The notes beneath the pieces were generated by a model, which did no database searches, was not told the DNA's origin, and saw only the letters and a list, made by a program, of their open reading frames with translations. A stretch of DNA of 42,588 nt. It comes from Flavobacteriales bacterium. Its GTDB lineage: Bacteria; Bacteroidota; Bacteroidia; Flavobacteriales; Weeksellaceae. The stretch spans positions 1 through 42,588 of the forward strand of contig CAAGLV010000043.1 in the NCBI GenBank assembly GCA_900770875.1. Direction: 5' to 3'. A program made the position numbers and the translations under genes. Positions 8,083 to 16,445 of this stretch are shown piece after piece; positions within the stretch are counted from its first letter, which is position 1, and every line of letters starts with the position of its first letter.

Positions 8083-10116
8083 TTATGCTTCTACCAAACC
8101 AGCACGTTTTAAAAGTGCATCTGGCGAAGGTTTTTTGCCTCTAAATTCTAAATACAATTCCATCGGATCTTTTGTTCCTCCAGACGATAGTAATTTGTAG
8201 AATTTTTGAGCTGTTTCTTCGTTAAAAATTCCAGTTTCTTGGAAAAAAGCAAACGCATCTGCATCTAAAACTTCGGCCCATTTGTACGAATAATATCCAG
8301 ATGAATAGCCACCTTGAAAAATGTGAGAAAATGAAGAACTCATCACACTATTTTCTACTGTTGGATACAATTCTGTTGGTTCAAACGCTGCTTTCTCAAA
8401 AGTTTGTACATCGGTAATCGCAGATGGATTATTCGCATGATAAGCCATATCTAATAAACCAAAACTTAATTGTCGTACCGTCTGGTAACCGTCCATATAA
8501 CTTGAGGCGTTACGTACTTTATCTACCAATTCTTGAGGAATAATTTCTCCAGTTTTGTAATGTTTTGCAAATAAAGCTAAAGCTTCTGGTTCGTAACAGA
8601 AATTCTCGTAAAATTGAGAAGGTAATTCAACAAAATCCCAAAATACATTTGTTCCGGCTAAACTTTCGTAAGTTGTATTTGGCAACATACCGTGAAGCGC
8701 GTGGCCAAATTCGTGGAATAAGGTTGTAACTTCTTGAAAAGTTAATAACGATGGTTTGTCTTTTGTTGGTTTTGTAAAATTACAAACGATAGATACGTGT
8801 GGACGAATCGATTTTCCGTTCACATTGCTTGCTTCGCGGAAACTTGTCATCCAAGCGCCTGGGCGTTTTCCTTCTCTTGGAAAAAAGTCGGCGTATAATA
8901 AACTCAAGAAATTTCCATCTTTATCTAACACTTCGTACGTCGTAACTTCGTCGTGGTATTTATCGATAGTATCAATTGCTTTAAATGTAATTCCAAATAG
9001 TTTTGTAGCAACATCAAAAGCACCTTGAATTACGTTTTCTAATTGGAAATATGGTTTTAATTCTTCTTCCGAAAGATTAAATTTTTCTTGTTTTAATTTT
9101 TCAGCATAATAGGCGTGGTCCCATCGTTGCAACGTTTCAATCCCGTCGATTCTTTTTGCAAAATCGGCTAAATCTTTAATTTCTTTTTCGGCAAATGGTT
9201 TAGCTTTTACCAATAAATCGTTTAAAAATTCGATAACCGTTGCCGGATTTTTAGCCATACGTTCTTCTAAAACGTAATCGGCATGTGTTTTATAACCTAA
9301 TAAATTAGCGCGATCGAAACGTAATTTAGCAATTTTTTTGATGTTTTCTTCGTTGTTAAATTCGTTAGCTTGATACGCTTTTCGTCCACTTGCACGGAAT
9401 AATTCTTCTCTTAAAGTACGATTTTCTGCATATTGTAAAAACGGAATAAAACTTGGCGCTTGTAACGTGAAAATCCAACCTTCTTTTTGTTTCGCTTCGG
9501 CTGTTGCTTTTGCTTGCTCGATAGCGTAATCTGGTAAGCCTTTTAAATCGTCTTCGTTGGTAAGGTGTAATTCGTAATTGTTTGTTTCAGCTAAAACATT
9601 TTGCCCAAATTGTAAAGTAAGTTGAGCTAACTCTTTATCAATTGCACGTAATTTGGTTTTATTTTCTTCGCTTAAATTAGCTCCGTTACGCGAAAATCCT
9701 TTGTATTTTTTTTCTAATAAGTAAGCTTGTTCAGCGTTTAAGTTAAATTTTTCTTTATTCTCGTAAACCGATTTAATACGCTGAAATAATTTTTCGTTTA
9801 AACGAATATCATTGCCAAAATCGGATAATAAAGGAGAAATTTCCTGAGCAATTTTTTGTATTTCGTCGTTTGTTTCTGCCGAATTTAAGTTGAAGAAAAT
9901 CGATGAAATTCGGCTTAATTTTTCGCCCGAAAGTTCCATTGCTTCAATTGTATTTGTAAAACTTGCTTCTTCTGGATTGTTTACAATGGCGTCAATTTCT
10001 TCTTTTGCTTCTTTAATCGCTTGCTCAAAAGCAGGTTGATAATGTTCTATTTTGATTTTAGAAAATGGTGCGCTTTCAAAAAGCGTCTCAAATTTTTCTA
10101 ATAAAGGATTATTCAT
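8083..10116 (-). CDS. M3 family oligopeptidase (Dcp/OpdA type)
   Basis: This 677-residue zinc metallopeptidase of family M3 cleaves short peptides in the cytoplasm, as there is no signal peptide. The zinc motif is HEFGH at 468-472 with third ligand Glu497 in DFVELPSQ. The substrate-side loops GTNVFWDF and SGYYSYKWAEV are also present. The motif block and C-terminus resemble both oligopeptidase A and peptidyl-dipeptidase Dcp, so I do not choose between them. Length is normal for both. It is a single gene with a bidirectional terminator on its 3' side. A weak -7-like box (minus TTAATTTG, in 10117-10160) may drive it. Confidence 0.9.
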   Translation of the reverse strand: MNNPLLEKFETLFESAPFSKIKIEHYQPAFEQAIKEAKEEIDAIVNNPEEASFTNTIEAMELSGEKLSRISSIFFNLNSAETNDEIQKIAQEISPLLSDFGNDIRLNEKLFQRIKSVYENKEKFNLNAEQAYLLEKKYKGFSRNGANLSEENKTKLRAIDKELAQLTLQFGQNVLAETNNYELHLTNEDDLKGLPDYAIEQAKATAEAKQKEGWIFTLQAPSFIPFLQYAENRTLREELFRASGRKAYQANEFNNEENIKKIAKLRFDRANLLGYKTHADYVLEERMAKNPATVIEFLNDLLVKAKPFAEKEIKDLADFAKRIDGIETLQRWDHAYYAEKLKQEKFNLSEEELKPYFQLENVIQGAFDVATKLFGITFKAIDTIDKYHDEVTTYEVLDKDGNFLSLLYADFFPREGKRPGAWMTSFREASNVNGKSIRPHVSIVCNFTKPTKDKPSLLTFQEVTTLFHEFGHALHGMLPNTTYESLAGTNVFWDFVELPSQFYENFCYEPEALALFAKHYKTGEIIPQELVDKVRNASSYMDGYQTVRQLSFGLLDMAYHANNPSAITDVQTFEKAAFEPTELYPTVENSVMSSSFSHIFQGGYSSGYYSYKWAEVLDADAFAFFQETGIFNEETAQKFYKLLSSGGTKDPMELYLEFRGKKPSPDALLKRAGLVEA

Positions 10117-10212
10117 ATTTTCAGAATTGTATTTTACGTAAATTTATCAAATTAAATTCCATTTTATGTAAATCTGACAAAGCGTCACGATTATTTTTAG
10201 GATGATATAGCT

Positions 10213-10839
10213 ATGAAGAACGAATTAACTGCAAAATTTTTGCTCGATTGTTGTGTGCCTGCCGACGAATTAAAAACGAATTTCCGAATTAACTTTAGTC
10301 GATTTTCGTTAAGTGATTATCATAAAATTAGAACTTCAGAGGTTTTATCTTATGCTTTTTATTCCACGCGTTTTGGCGAAGTGATAATAGGAAGCACAAC
10401 AATAGGAATTTGTTATTTACATTTTGTAAACGATAAGGAAGAAGCCGAAAAAGAATTTAAAGCTTTTTTCCCTGATTGTGCCTGGAAAGAGGAGGAAACG
10501 AAGCAGCATCAAATTGCATTAAAAATTATTAATGAAGACGAATGGCCCGAAATGCTGAATTTACAAGTGAAAGGAACCGATTTTCAGTATAAAGTTTGGC
10601 GTGGGATTACAAAAATTGCTTTAGGTAAAATTACAACATATAGCGAATTGGCTAAAAATATTGGTGTTACAAATGGTGCGCGAGCAGTTGGATCGGCAAT
10701 TGGTTTAAACGAAATTGCATATCTTATTCCATGTCATCGCATCATACAAAAAACCGGTAAATTAGAAGGTTTTAGATGGGGAGATGATTTAAAAATTAAA
10801 TTATTAATCAACGAATTAAAAATAGAAAAAGAAGTATGA
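10213..10839 (+). CDS. Methylated-DNA--protein-cysteine methyltransferase
   Basis: This suicide DNA-repair enzyme takes the methyl group of O6-methylguanine onto a cysteine. The active-site motif IPCHRI puts the acceptor at Cys174. The DNA-binding segment just before it (GKITTYSELAKNIG, about 138-151, then GARAVGSA) is intact. The first 120 residues form the ribonuclease-H-like N-terminal domain seen in Ogt and the C-terminal half of Ada. At 208 residues it is slightly longer than Ogt. It resembles Ada without the AraC part, keeping a short N-terminal tail (1-45) with CysCys at 13-14. Its stop overlaps the start of the next gene (ATGA at 10836-10839), so the two are translationally coupled. 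Confidence 0.9.
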   Translation: MKNELTAKFLLDCCVPADELKTNFRINFSRFSLSDYHKIRTSEVLSYAFYSTRFGEVIIGSTTIGICYLHFVNDKEEAEKEFKAFFPDCAWKEEETKQHQIALKIINEDEWPEMLNLQVKGTDFQYKVWRGITKIALGKITTYSELAKNIGVTNGARAVGSAIGLNEIAYLIPCHRIIQKTGKLEGFRWGDDLKIKLLINELKIEKEV

Positions 10840-11762
10840 GTATAGCAATTTTATTTCAGCATAAAGAAATTGGCGATTGGTTTAAAAATTTAAAAGCTAT
10901 ATTGCCTGATACAAAAATTGAAGTTTATCCAGAAATCGAAAATTACGATGAGGTTGAGTTTTTGGTAACATGGCGACCTTATGTGGATTATGTAAACGAT
11001 TTTCCGAATTTAAAAGTAGTGCAATCGGTTGGAGCTGGAATCGATCATTTGTTGCATACAGCAATTCCAAACGAAATACAAATTACTCGTATCGTTGATC
11101 CTACTTTAAAACAAGATATGTTTGAGCATGTTTTGTCTTGTATAATGACAGAAATGAAGAATTTGTTGCCTTATTATAAGAAGCAACAAAGCAAAGAATG
11201 GAAACCGCAAAATTACCTTTCGATTAATCAAACAACAATAAGTATTTTAGGTTTAGGAGAAATAGGGAAATTGGTTGCTGAAAAATTAGTCGAGCTTGGC
11301 TTTAAGGTGAAAGGTTGGTCGAATTCGGCGAAAGATATAAATGGGGTTGAAGCTTATTTTGGTGAAGATGGATTAGCCGAAGCAGTTAAAGACGTTAATT
11401 TTGTGGTAAATATTTTGCCTTTAACACAAGTTACAAAAGGGATTTTAAATGCCAATTTATTTAATTTGTTTACCATTCCTTCAACTTTAATAAACGTTGG
11501 ACGTGGCGGGCATTTAAACGATGTCGATTTAATACAAGCGATTAATAATGGAAAAGTAAAAAATGCTTATTTAGATGTTTTTCATCAAGAACCTCTAAAC
11601 GAAGATCATCCATTTTGGATAAACGATGCTGTTTATATCACACCGCACATTGCAAGTATTACTAATCCCGAAACTGCAATTTTACAAGTTGCAGACAATT
11701 ACAAGCGCTTAAAAAATAACGAAGCATTACAAAATAAAGTCGATTTAAAACGAGGATATTAA
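10836..11762 (+). CDS. D-2-hydroxyacid dehydrogenase, GhrA-like
   Basis: This cytoplasmic NAD(P)-dependent D-2-hydroxyacid dehydrogenase has 308 residues. The nucleotide-binding motif GLGEIG is at 139-144, and the catalytic set is Arg223 (NVGRGGHL), Glu252 (HQEPL) and His271 (TPHIA). Sequence and short length are closest to glyoxylate/hydroxypyruvate reductase A, so reduction of glyoxylate or hydroxypyruvate is likely but not proven. It overlaps the upstream methyltransferase by 4 bases, and the AraC-type regulator begins 4 bases after its stop. The three genes therefore look like one transcript of mixed function. Confidence 0.87.
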   Translation: MSIAILFQHKEIGDWFKNLKAILPDTKIEVYPEIENYDEVEFLVTWRPYVDYVNDFPNLKVVQSVGAGIDHLLHTAIPNEIQITRIVDPTLKQDMFEHVLSCIMTEMKNLLPYYKKQQSKEWKPQNYLSINQTTISILGLGEIGKLVAEKLVELGFKVKGWSNSAKDINGVEAYFGEDGLAEAVKDVNFVVNILPLTQVTKGILNANLFNLFTIPSTLINVGRGGHLNDVDLIQAINNGKVKNAYLDVFHQEPLNEDHPFWINDAVYITPHIASITNPETAILQVADNYKRLKNNEALQNKVDLKRGY

Positions 11763-11765
11763 AAG

Positions 11766-12659
11766 ATGAAAGAGGTAATATTACAATATTCTATTCGAGA
11801 TTTAATTGATCAAGGGCCAACCAATTTAAGTCATAAACAAGTAACGATGTTCGATTTAAAGGCGAGGTTCCATAGTCGATATCTTTCGAAAGAAACAGCG
11901 TATAAATTTTCGTCTTTAGGCATTATACACATTTATAAGGGCTATTGTGATATTACCGTTAATCTCGAAAATAAACGAATCGAAAAAGATGATATTATGG
12001 TGGTATTGCCAAGTCAGATTTTCGAGATTATCGGATTTTCGGATGATTTTGAAGTGAAAGCTGTTTTTGTAGATTCGGAAATGATTGTAGAAGCAGGTTA
12101 TCACATTAAATCACAAAATTTAATCGAGTTTTTATCGCCTCAATATCCAAAAATTATTTCGCTCGATCGTAAAACGGCTCGCGATGTAAAGTACAATTTT
12201 GCTAAAATTTATTCTTTTATATTTAAAAACAACAATGTGTTTTCTAACGAATTAGTTATTCATCACCTTTCGATTTTAATGTACGAATTGGGTAATTTTT
12301 ATCATCACATGGTAAACTCGTCTCAAGGACATATCCCAAATCGTAAAGAAGAGTTAAGCAAACAATTTATTTTGTTGGTTGGTACACATTTTAAAGAGAG
12401 TAGAGAAGTGCAATTTTATGCCGATAAGTTATTTGTGTCTCGAAAACATTTAACAAAAGTTGTGACTGAAGTTTTAAAAAAATCACCTAAATTAATTATT
12501 TCGGATGCTGTTGTTTTAGAGGCAAAAGTGTTATTGAAAAATCCAAATTTTACAATTTCAGAAGTTGCAAATCTTTTAAATTTTTCAGACTTATCCATCT
12601 TTAATAAATTCTTCAAAAAAATAACCGGATTTTCACCTCGAGATTTTAAAAACAGTTAA
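11766..12659 (+). CDS. AraC family transcriptional regulator
   Basis: This is a 297-residue DNA-binding regulator. The N-terminal half (about 30-130) is a beta-rich, cupin-like sensor domain. The C-terminal part (about 215-297) holds two helix-turn-helix motifs: the first around FYADKLFVSRKHLTKVV, the second around ISEVANLLNFSDLSIFNKFF, ending in the typical AraC signature GFSPRDFK. The gene follows the hydroxyacid dehydrogenase by 4 bases and precedes fabH by 120 bases. Autoregulation, or control of the two upstream genes or of fabH, is possible, but no operator can be identified from sequence alone. The ligand is unknown. Confidence 0.9.
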   Translation: MKEVILQYSIRDLIDQGPTNLSHKQVTMFDLKARFHSRYLSKETAYKFSSLGIIHIYKGYCDITVNLENKRIEKDDIMVVLPSQIFEIIGFSDDFEVKAVFVDSEMIVEAGYHIKSQNLIEFLSPQYPKIISLDRKTARDVKYNFAKIYSFIFKNNNVFSNELVIHHLSILMYELGNFYHHMVNSSQGHIPNRKEELSKQFILLVGTHFKESREVQFYADKLFVSRKHLTKVVTEVLKKSPKLIISDAVVLEAKVLLKNPNFTISEVANLLNFSDLSIFNKFFKKITGFSPRDFKNS

Positions 12660-12688
12660 TGCGTCTTTTTGACAATTAATAACGTTTA

Positions 12689-12716
12689 TTGAACTATCGT
12701 AGTTAAGATACATTTT
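12689..12716 (+). promoter_or_regulatory. Possible fabH promoter
   Basis: TTG (12689-12691), a 17-base spacer and TACATTTT (12709-12716, one mismatch to TAnnTTTG) lie 63 bases before the fabH ATG. A second near match, GAACTTTG, is at 12718-12725. The assignment is tentative. Confidence 0.3.
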
Positions 12717-12779
12717 CGAACTTTGTAGAGCAAAAAGTAAAATAAATTATTAAACTTTTTTATTTATAAAAACAAGAAA

Positions 12780-13772
12780 ATGAGATTTACTGCCACAAAA
12801 AATATTTTCGCAAATATTACAGCTATAGGAGGTTTTGTGCCTAAAGGGATAAGAAATAATGATGATTTAGCCAAAGTTTGTGAAACGTCTGATGAATGGA
12901 TTGTAAAACGAACAGGTATAAAGGAAAGGAGAATTTTAGAAGACGATTTAGCTACATCCGATATGGCGGTTGAATCAATCAAAAATCTTTTTGACAACTA
13001 TGATAAAAATATTTCTGATGTAGATGTATTGATTGTTGCAACTTCTACACCCGATATGTTGATGCCATCTACAGCTAACATTGTATGTGGAAAATTAGGC
13101 TTAAACGATGTTTGGGCTTTCGATTTAAATGCTGCTTGTTCGGGATTTTTATTCGCTTTAAATGTTGCTTCGGGCTTAGTAGAATCTGGCCGTTACAAAA
13201 ATGTTTTAGTTGTAGGTGCAGATAATATTAGTTCGTTTGTCGATATCAAGGATCGTTCAACTAATATTCTTTTTGGAGACGGCGCTTCGGCTGTTTTGTT
13301 AGAGCCTTCGGAAGAATATGGTATGCTAAATTCTGTTTTAAAAAGTAACGGAGAAGGTAGAGAGTTTTTACACATCGAAGGTGGCGGATCGTTATATCCT
13401 GCGCATTCGCATAATCTAGATAAGCATTTTATTAAACAAGAAGGTAAAATAGTATTTAAAAATGCTGTAACAGGTATGAGCGAAACTTGTACCGAATTGT
13501 TAAATCAAAATAATTTAACACCAAACGATATCAATTGGTTAATTCCGCATCAGGCCAATAAACGTATTATTGATGCAGTTGGATCGGCTATAAATATCGA
13601 CGAAAATAAAACGTTGGTTAATATAGAAGGTTATGGCAATACAATTGCTGCAACAATCCCATTATGTATGTGGGATAATATTGATAAATTTAAGAAGGAC
13701 GACCTTATTTTATTAACCGCATTTGGAGCTGGTTTCTCTTGGGGAGCTGCTCTAATAAAATGGGGTATTTAA
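12780..13772 (+). CDS. fabH: Beta-ketoacyl-ACP synthase III
   Basis: FabH condenses an acyl-CoA primer with malonyl-ACP to start fatty-acid synthesis (type II, cytoplasm). All catalytic residues are present: Cys120 in NAACSGF, His257 in PHQAN and Asn287 in GYGNT. The glycine-rich C-terminus (FGAGFSWGAALIKW) is typical, and the length of 330 residues is normal. In Bacteroidota this enzyme usually accepts branched primers, which fits the iso-branched lipids of the group (inference). It lies outside the usual rpmF-plsX-fabH cluster and follows an AraC-type gene, so it may be a second, specialised FabH copy. Only the full genome would tell. It ends at a strong terminator. Confidence 0.9.
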   Translation: MRFTATKNIFANITAIGGFVPKGIRNNDDLAKVCETSDEWIVKRTGIKERRILEDDLATSDMAVESIKNLFDNYDKNISDVDVLIVATSTPDMLMPSTANIVCGKLGLNDVWAFDLNAACSGFLFALNVASGLVESGRYKNVLVVGADNISSFVDIKDRSTNILFGDGASAVLLEPSEEYGMLNSVLKSNGEGREFLHIEGGGSLYPAHSHNLDKHFIKQEGKIVFKNAVTGMSETCTELLNQNNLTPNDINWLIPHQANKRIIDAVGSAINIDENKTLVNIEGYGNTIAATIPLCMWDNIDKFKKDDLILLTAFGAGFSWGAALIKWGI

Positions 13773-13788
13773 ATAGTTTTTTTGTGAG

Positions 13789-13815
13789 AGAGCAATGGTT
13801 ACATTGCTCTTTTTG
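13789..13815 (+). terminator. Intrinsic terminator after fabH
   Basis: A perfect 9-bp stem, AGAGCAATG/CATTGCTCT, has loop GTTA (13798-13801) and is followed directly by five T's. Confidence 0.88.
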
Positions 13816-13833
13816 GTTATGACTTTAATTTAT

Positions 13834-13874
13834 AAATACAAAAAGGAGAAACAATGTTACTCCTTTTTGTATTT
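13834..13874. terminator. Terminator of the SprE/PorW gene
   Basis: A 15-bp inverted repeat spans 13834-13848 and 13860-13874, with core GGAG/CTCC flanked by A and T runs and an 11-base loop. It mainly serves the minus-strand gene ending at 13892. Confidence 0.82.
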
Positions 13875-13891
13875 TTCTCAGTATTTGATTT

Positions 13892-16246
13892 TTATTCTTT
13901 TTTAGTTGCTTGATTTGGTGTTGCTTTTTCTTCTGCCAAGTTTTCAACTTTTTCCGTTTTATTTTCTGTCGGTTTTTCCTCTATTTTATTGGGTTCTGTA
14001 ATAACCGGATTACGTAATTTATCTAATAATTGTTTCGCGCGTTTAGCTTCGTCTGTACCTTCGTAAGCCACAATCACAATTTCTAAAGCACGTTCAAAAT
14101 TTTCTTTTGGTTCTGATCTCGAAACAGCAAAAGCATTAAGCAAAGCAAATTTAGCAATAATAATTTCGGTTGGATATTTTTCTATTGCTTGCGTAACTTT
14201 AGTTTTTACTTCGTTGTATTTTTCGTCTTTAAAAAGTTGATAAGCAATTTCGTAATCCGCCAAAGCTTCTTTGGTTTCGGGCGAAATAAAATCTACATCC
14301 GGATTTAAAATATAGCCTGCATAAATGGTATTGCTATGCTCGTTTAAAATGATATTTTTATATTTATCTTCTAACGTTTTGTCGCGGTCTTTGTAAATAC
14401 GGTATAATTGATATAAAGCTTGCACTTCTACATCTTTACTTCTTGGTGGCGAAGCGATCAATTTTTCTAACGTTTCTACAGATAGTTTTCTGTCGTCAAA
14501 ATAATCAAAATAACCAGTTCCTAAAGCCAATTGTGTGGTATCGCGTGTAATTTTTAAATTTGTTAAATCGTTTACCGAACGCGGAATTTTTTCCATATAA
14601 TAATTTAACTCGAAACGGCGCGGATCACCAGCTGCAATCTTCCCTTTTAATTCGGTTTCGATATCTTCTATAGTTGCACCGCCGCTAGTCGCTCTTCGCC
14701 AATTATCTTTTAAAGTAGGCGAATTCCAAATGCGCTGAAATTCGCTTTTTCCAGAACCTTTTAAGCTTTGATTATAAAAGTAAAATTTATTGTTTGATGT
14801 ATCATCGAAACTAGAGGTAAAGATTTGTACTTTTCCGCCTAACTGAAAATCTGTAACCTCTTTTTGCTCTTCCTCTAATTTTTTTTGCTCTTCCTCTTTT
14901 AATTTTTCGATGTATGCCGTAAAATAACTTTGTTGCTCTTCTTTCGACATTTTTGCAAGTTTTAAAATGCTATCATTTTTTTCTACCAAATAATGCATTT
15001 GCATTAGGCGTTTTAAAACATTGTTTTTCGAAGCAATTTTTTGTTTATCTGTTTCTTTTGTAAACGCAGTTATAGCCGAATCGTAATAACTTGTGGCGTG
15101 TACATAATTTCCTTTTTTAAACTCGATATTTGCATAATTCTCGTAGGCTTTTCCTCTAATGTAAGGATCCGAAGCGGGTTCTTTTAACGATAATTTTGAG
15201 TATTGAATGGCTTCATCAAATTTTCCGTCCTTAAAAGCCATTGCTGCAATTGCATAATAAAATTCGTTTTTCTTAGAGGTGTAGATTCCTTTTTTGGATT
15301 GATTTAAAATATGCGTTTTGTATGATGTATAATCGTTTTTAGCAGGATCAAAATTATCGGCAATCGCTAATTGAGATTTAACTTCCATATTAAAACCTGG
15401 TTTTAATTTGTAAACTTTTGTAAAAGCTTGTCCCGATTCTTCTTGCATACCAAGTTTAGCGTAAACTTGTCCTAAAACAAATAACACACGCGCTTTGTCG
15501 TCGTTATTTTTACTGTATTTTATGGCTTTTTCTAAAGGCGCAATCGCGTCGTTGTATTTTTCGTTGTCAATTAAAAAATCAGCATAATTTGTAGCAGTTA
15601 AATATTTCAGATTCTTTTTTAAATCATCTTTTTCGTAAAGTTTAATCAGTTTTTCTTGTCCGTCAAAGTAATTTCCACCTTTAATATCCGATAATGTAGC
15701 GTATAAATTAGCTTCGTTTAGATATTTAGATTTCGGGAAATTAGTTTGCACATAATTTAAAGCATCTAAAGCTTCAAAATATTTGCCTTGATAAAAATTT
15801 GATTTTCCAATTAAAAGATAGGCTTTTGCAATCATCGGATTTTTCTCGACTCCTCTAAAGTTCATCGAATGTTTCCCAATTACCTTATTTGCTTTAGCTT
15901 CTACAGCTTTATAACCTTCGGGTTTTGGTTCTGTTGTTTGATTGTTTGTTGCCGTATTACCACGCGAATTTAAATTTAAAGACGAAGCTTCAGAAACGGC
16001 AGTTTCCTGTACGATTTCGGTTTTTGGGCTATAATAATTTTCGTCTAAAGGTAAAATTTCGCTATAATCTTCTTGGTATCCAATTTTTAATTCGCTACGT
16101 TTTTTGTTTAGCACATCTTGTGCATTAAAAAGACCATTGTACCACGAAGTCATTTTATGAAAATTTCTGTTTTGGAATGTATCTTTTTTTGTGGAACATC
16201 CAATAAGAAAACTAGCTGTAATTAAACTAAAAACGTATTTTTTCAT
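13892..16246 (-). CDS. sprE: T9SS-associated TPR lipoprotein SprE/PorW
   Basis: This 784-residue TPR lipoprotein has the signal MKKYVFSLITASFLIGC, lipidated at Cys17. It is followed by the family-typical segment STKKDTFQNRNFHKMTSWYN. Members (SprE in gliding Flavobacteria, PorW in Porphyromonas) are needed for type IX secretion and gliding, acting in the periplasm. Numerous TPR-like helical repeats fill about 110-400 and recur near the C-terminus. A charged coiled-coil stretch, rich in EE and KK, lies near 440-460, and the last 35 residues are a Lys/Glu/Asn/Thr tail. A TTG one codon upstream (16249) also fits the frame, but the ATG at 16246 is the better start. The gene stands alone. Assignment rests on the N-terminal pattern, lipobox and TPR layout; a different TPR lipoprotein is possible. 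Confidence 0.75.
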   Translation of the reverse strand: MKKYVFSLITASFLIGCSTKKDTFQNRNFHKMTSWYNGLFNAQDVLNKKRSELKIGYQEDYSEILPLDENYYSPKTEIVQETAVSEASSLNLNSRGNTATNNQTTEPKPEGYKAVEAKANKVIGKHSMNFRGVEKNPMIAKAYLLIGKSNFYQGKYFEALDALNYVQTNFPKSKYLNEANLYATLSDIKGGNYFDGQEKLIKLYEKDDLKKNLKYLTATNYADFLIDNEKYNDAIAPLEKAIKYSKNNDDKARVLFVLGQVYAKLGMQEESGQAFTKVYKLKPGFNMEVKSQLAIADNFDPAKNDYTSYKTHILNQSKKGIYTSKKNEFYYAIAAMAFKDGKFDEAIQYSKLSLKEPASDPYIRGKAYENYANIEFKKGNYVHATSYYDSAITAFTKETDKQKIASKNNVLKRLMQMHYLVEKNDSILKLAKMSKEEQQSYFTAYIEKLKEEEQKKLEEEQKEVTDFQLGGKVQIFTSSFDDTSNNKFYFYNQSLKGSGKSEFQRIWNSPTLKDNWRRATSGGATIEDIETELKGKIAAGDPRRFELNYYMEKIPRSVNDLTNLKITRDTTQLALGTGYFDYFDDRKLSVETLEKLIASPPRSKDVEVQALYQLYRIYKDRDKTLEDKYKNIILNEHSNTIYAGYILNPDVDFISPETKEALADYEIAYQLFKDEKYNEVKTKVTQAIEKYPTEIIIAKFALLNAFAVSRSEPKENFERALEIVIVAYEGTDEAKRAKQLLDKLRNPVITEPNKIEEKPTENKTEKVENLAEEKATPNQATKKE

Positions 16247-16403
16247 CAAGATTAAACTAAATAAATTATAATTAAAACGAAAGAATATAAAAAATCTTGT
16301 ATTCAGAAAAAGTTTTAGATATTTGCAGAATATAAATCATACGGATTAGTAAAATAACTTGTCGTAAAAGTAGTTTTATAACTTGTTGTTATCTATTTAA
16401 TTA

Positions 16404-16433
16404 TTGTATAAATAGTTTTTTCCTGTACATTTA
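16404..16433 (+). promoter_or_regulatory. Probable promoter of the GH3-thioesterase operon
   Basis: TTG (16404-16406), a 19-base spacer and TACATTTA (16426-16433, one mismatch to TAnnTTTG) precede the ATG by 12 bases, predicting a very short leader. Confidence 0.5.
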
Positions 16434-16445
16434 AGAAAAGAATAT

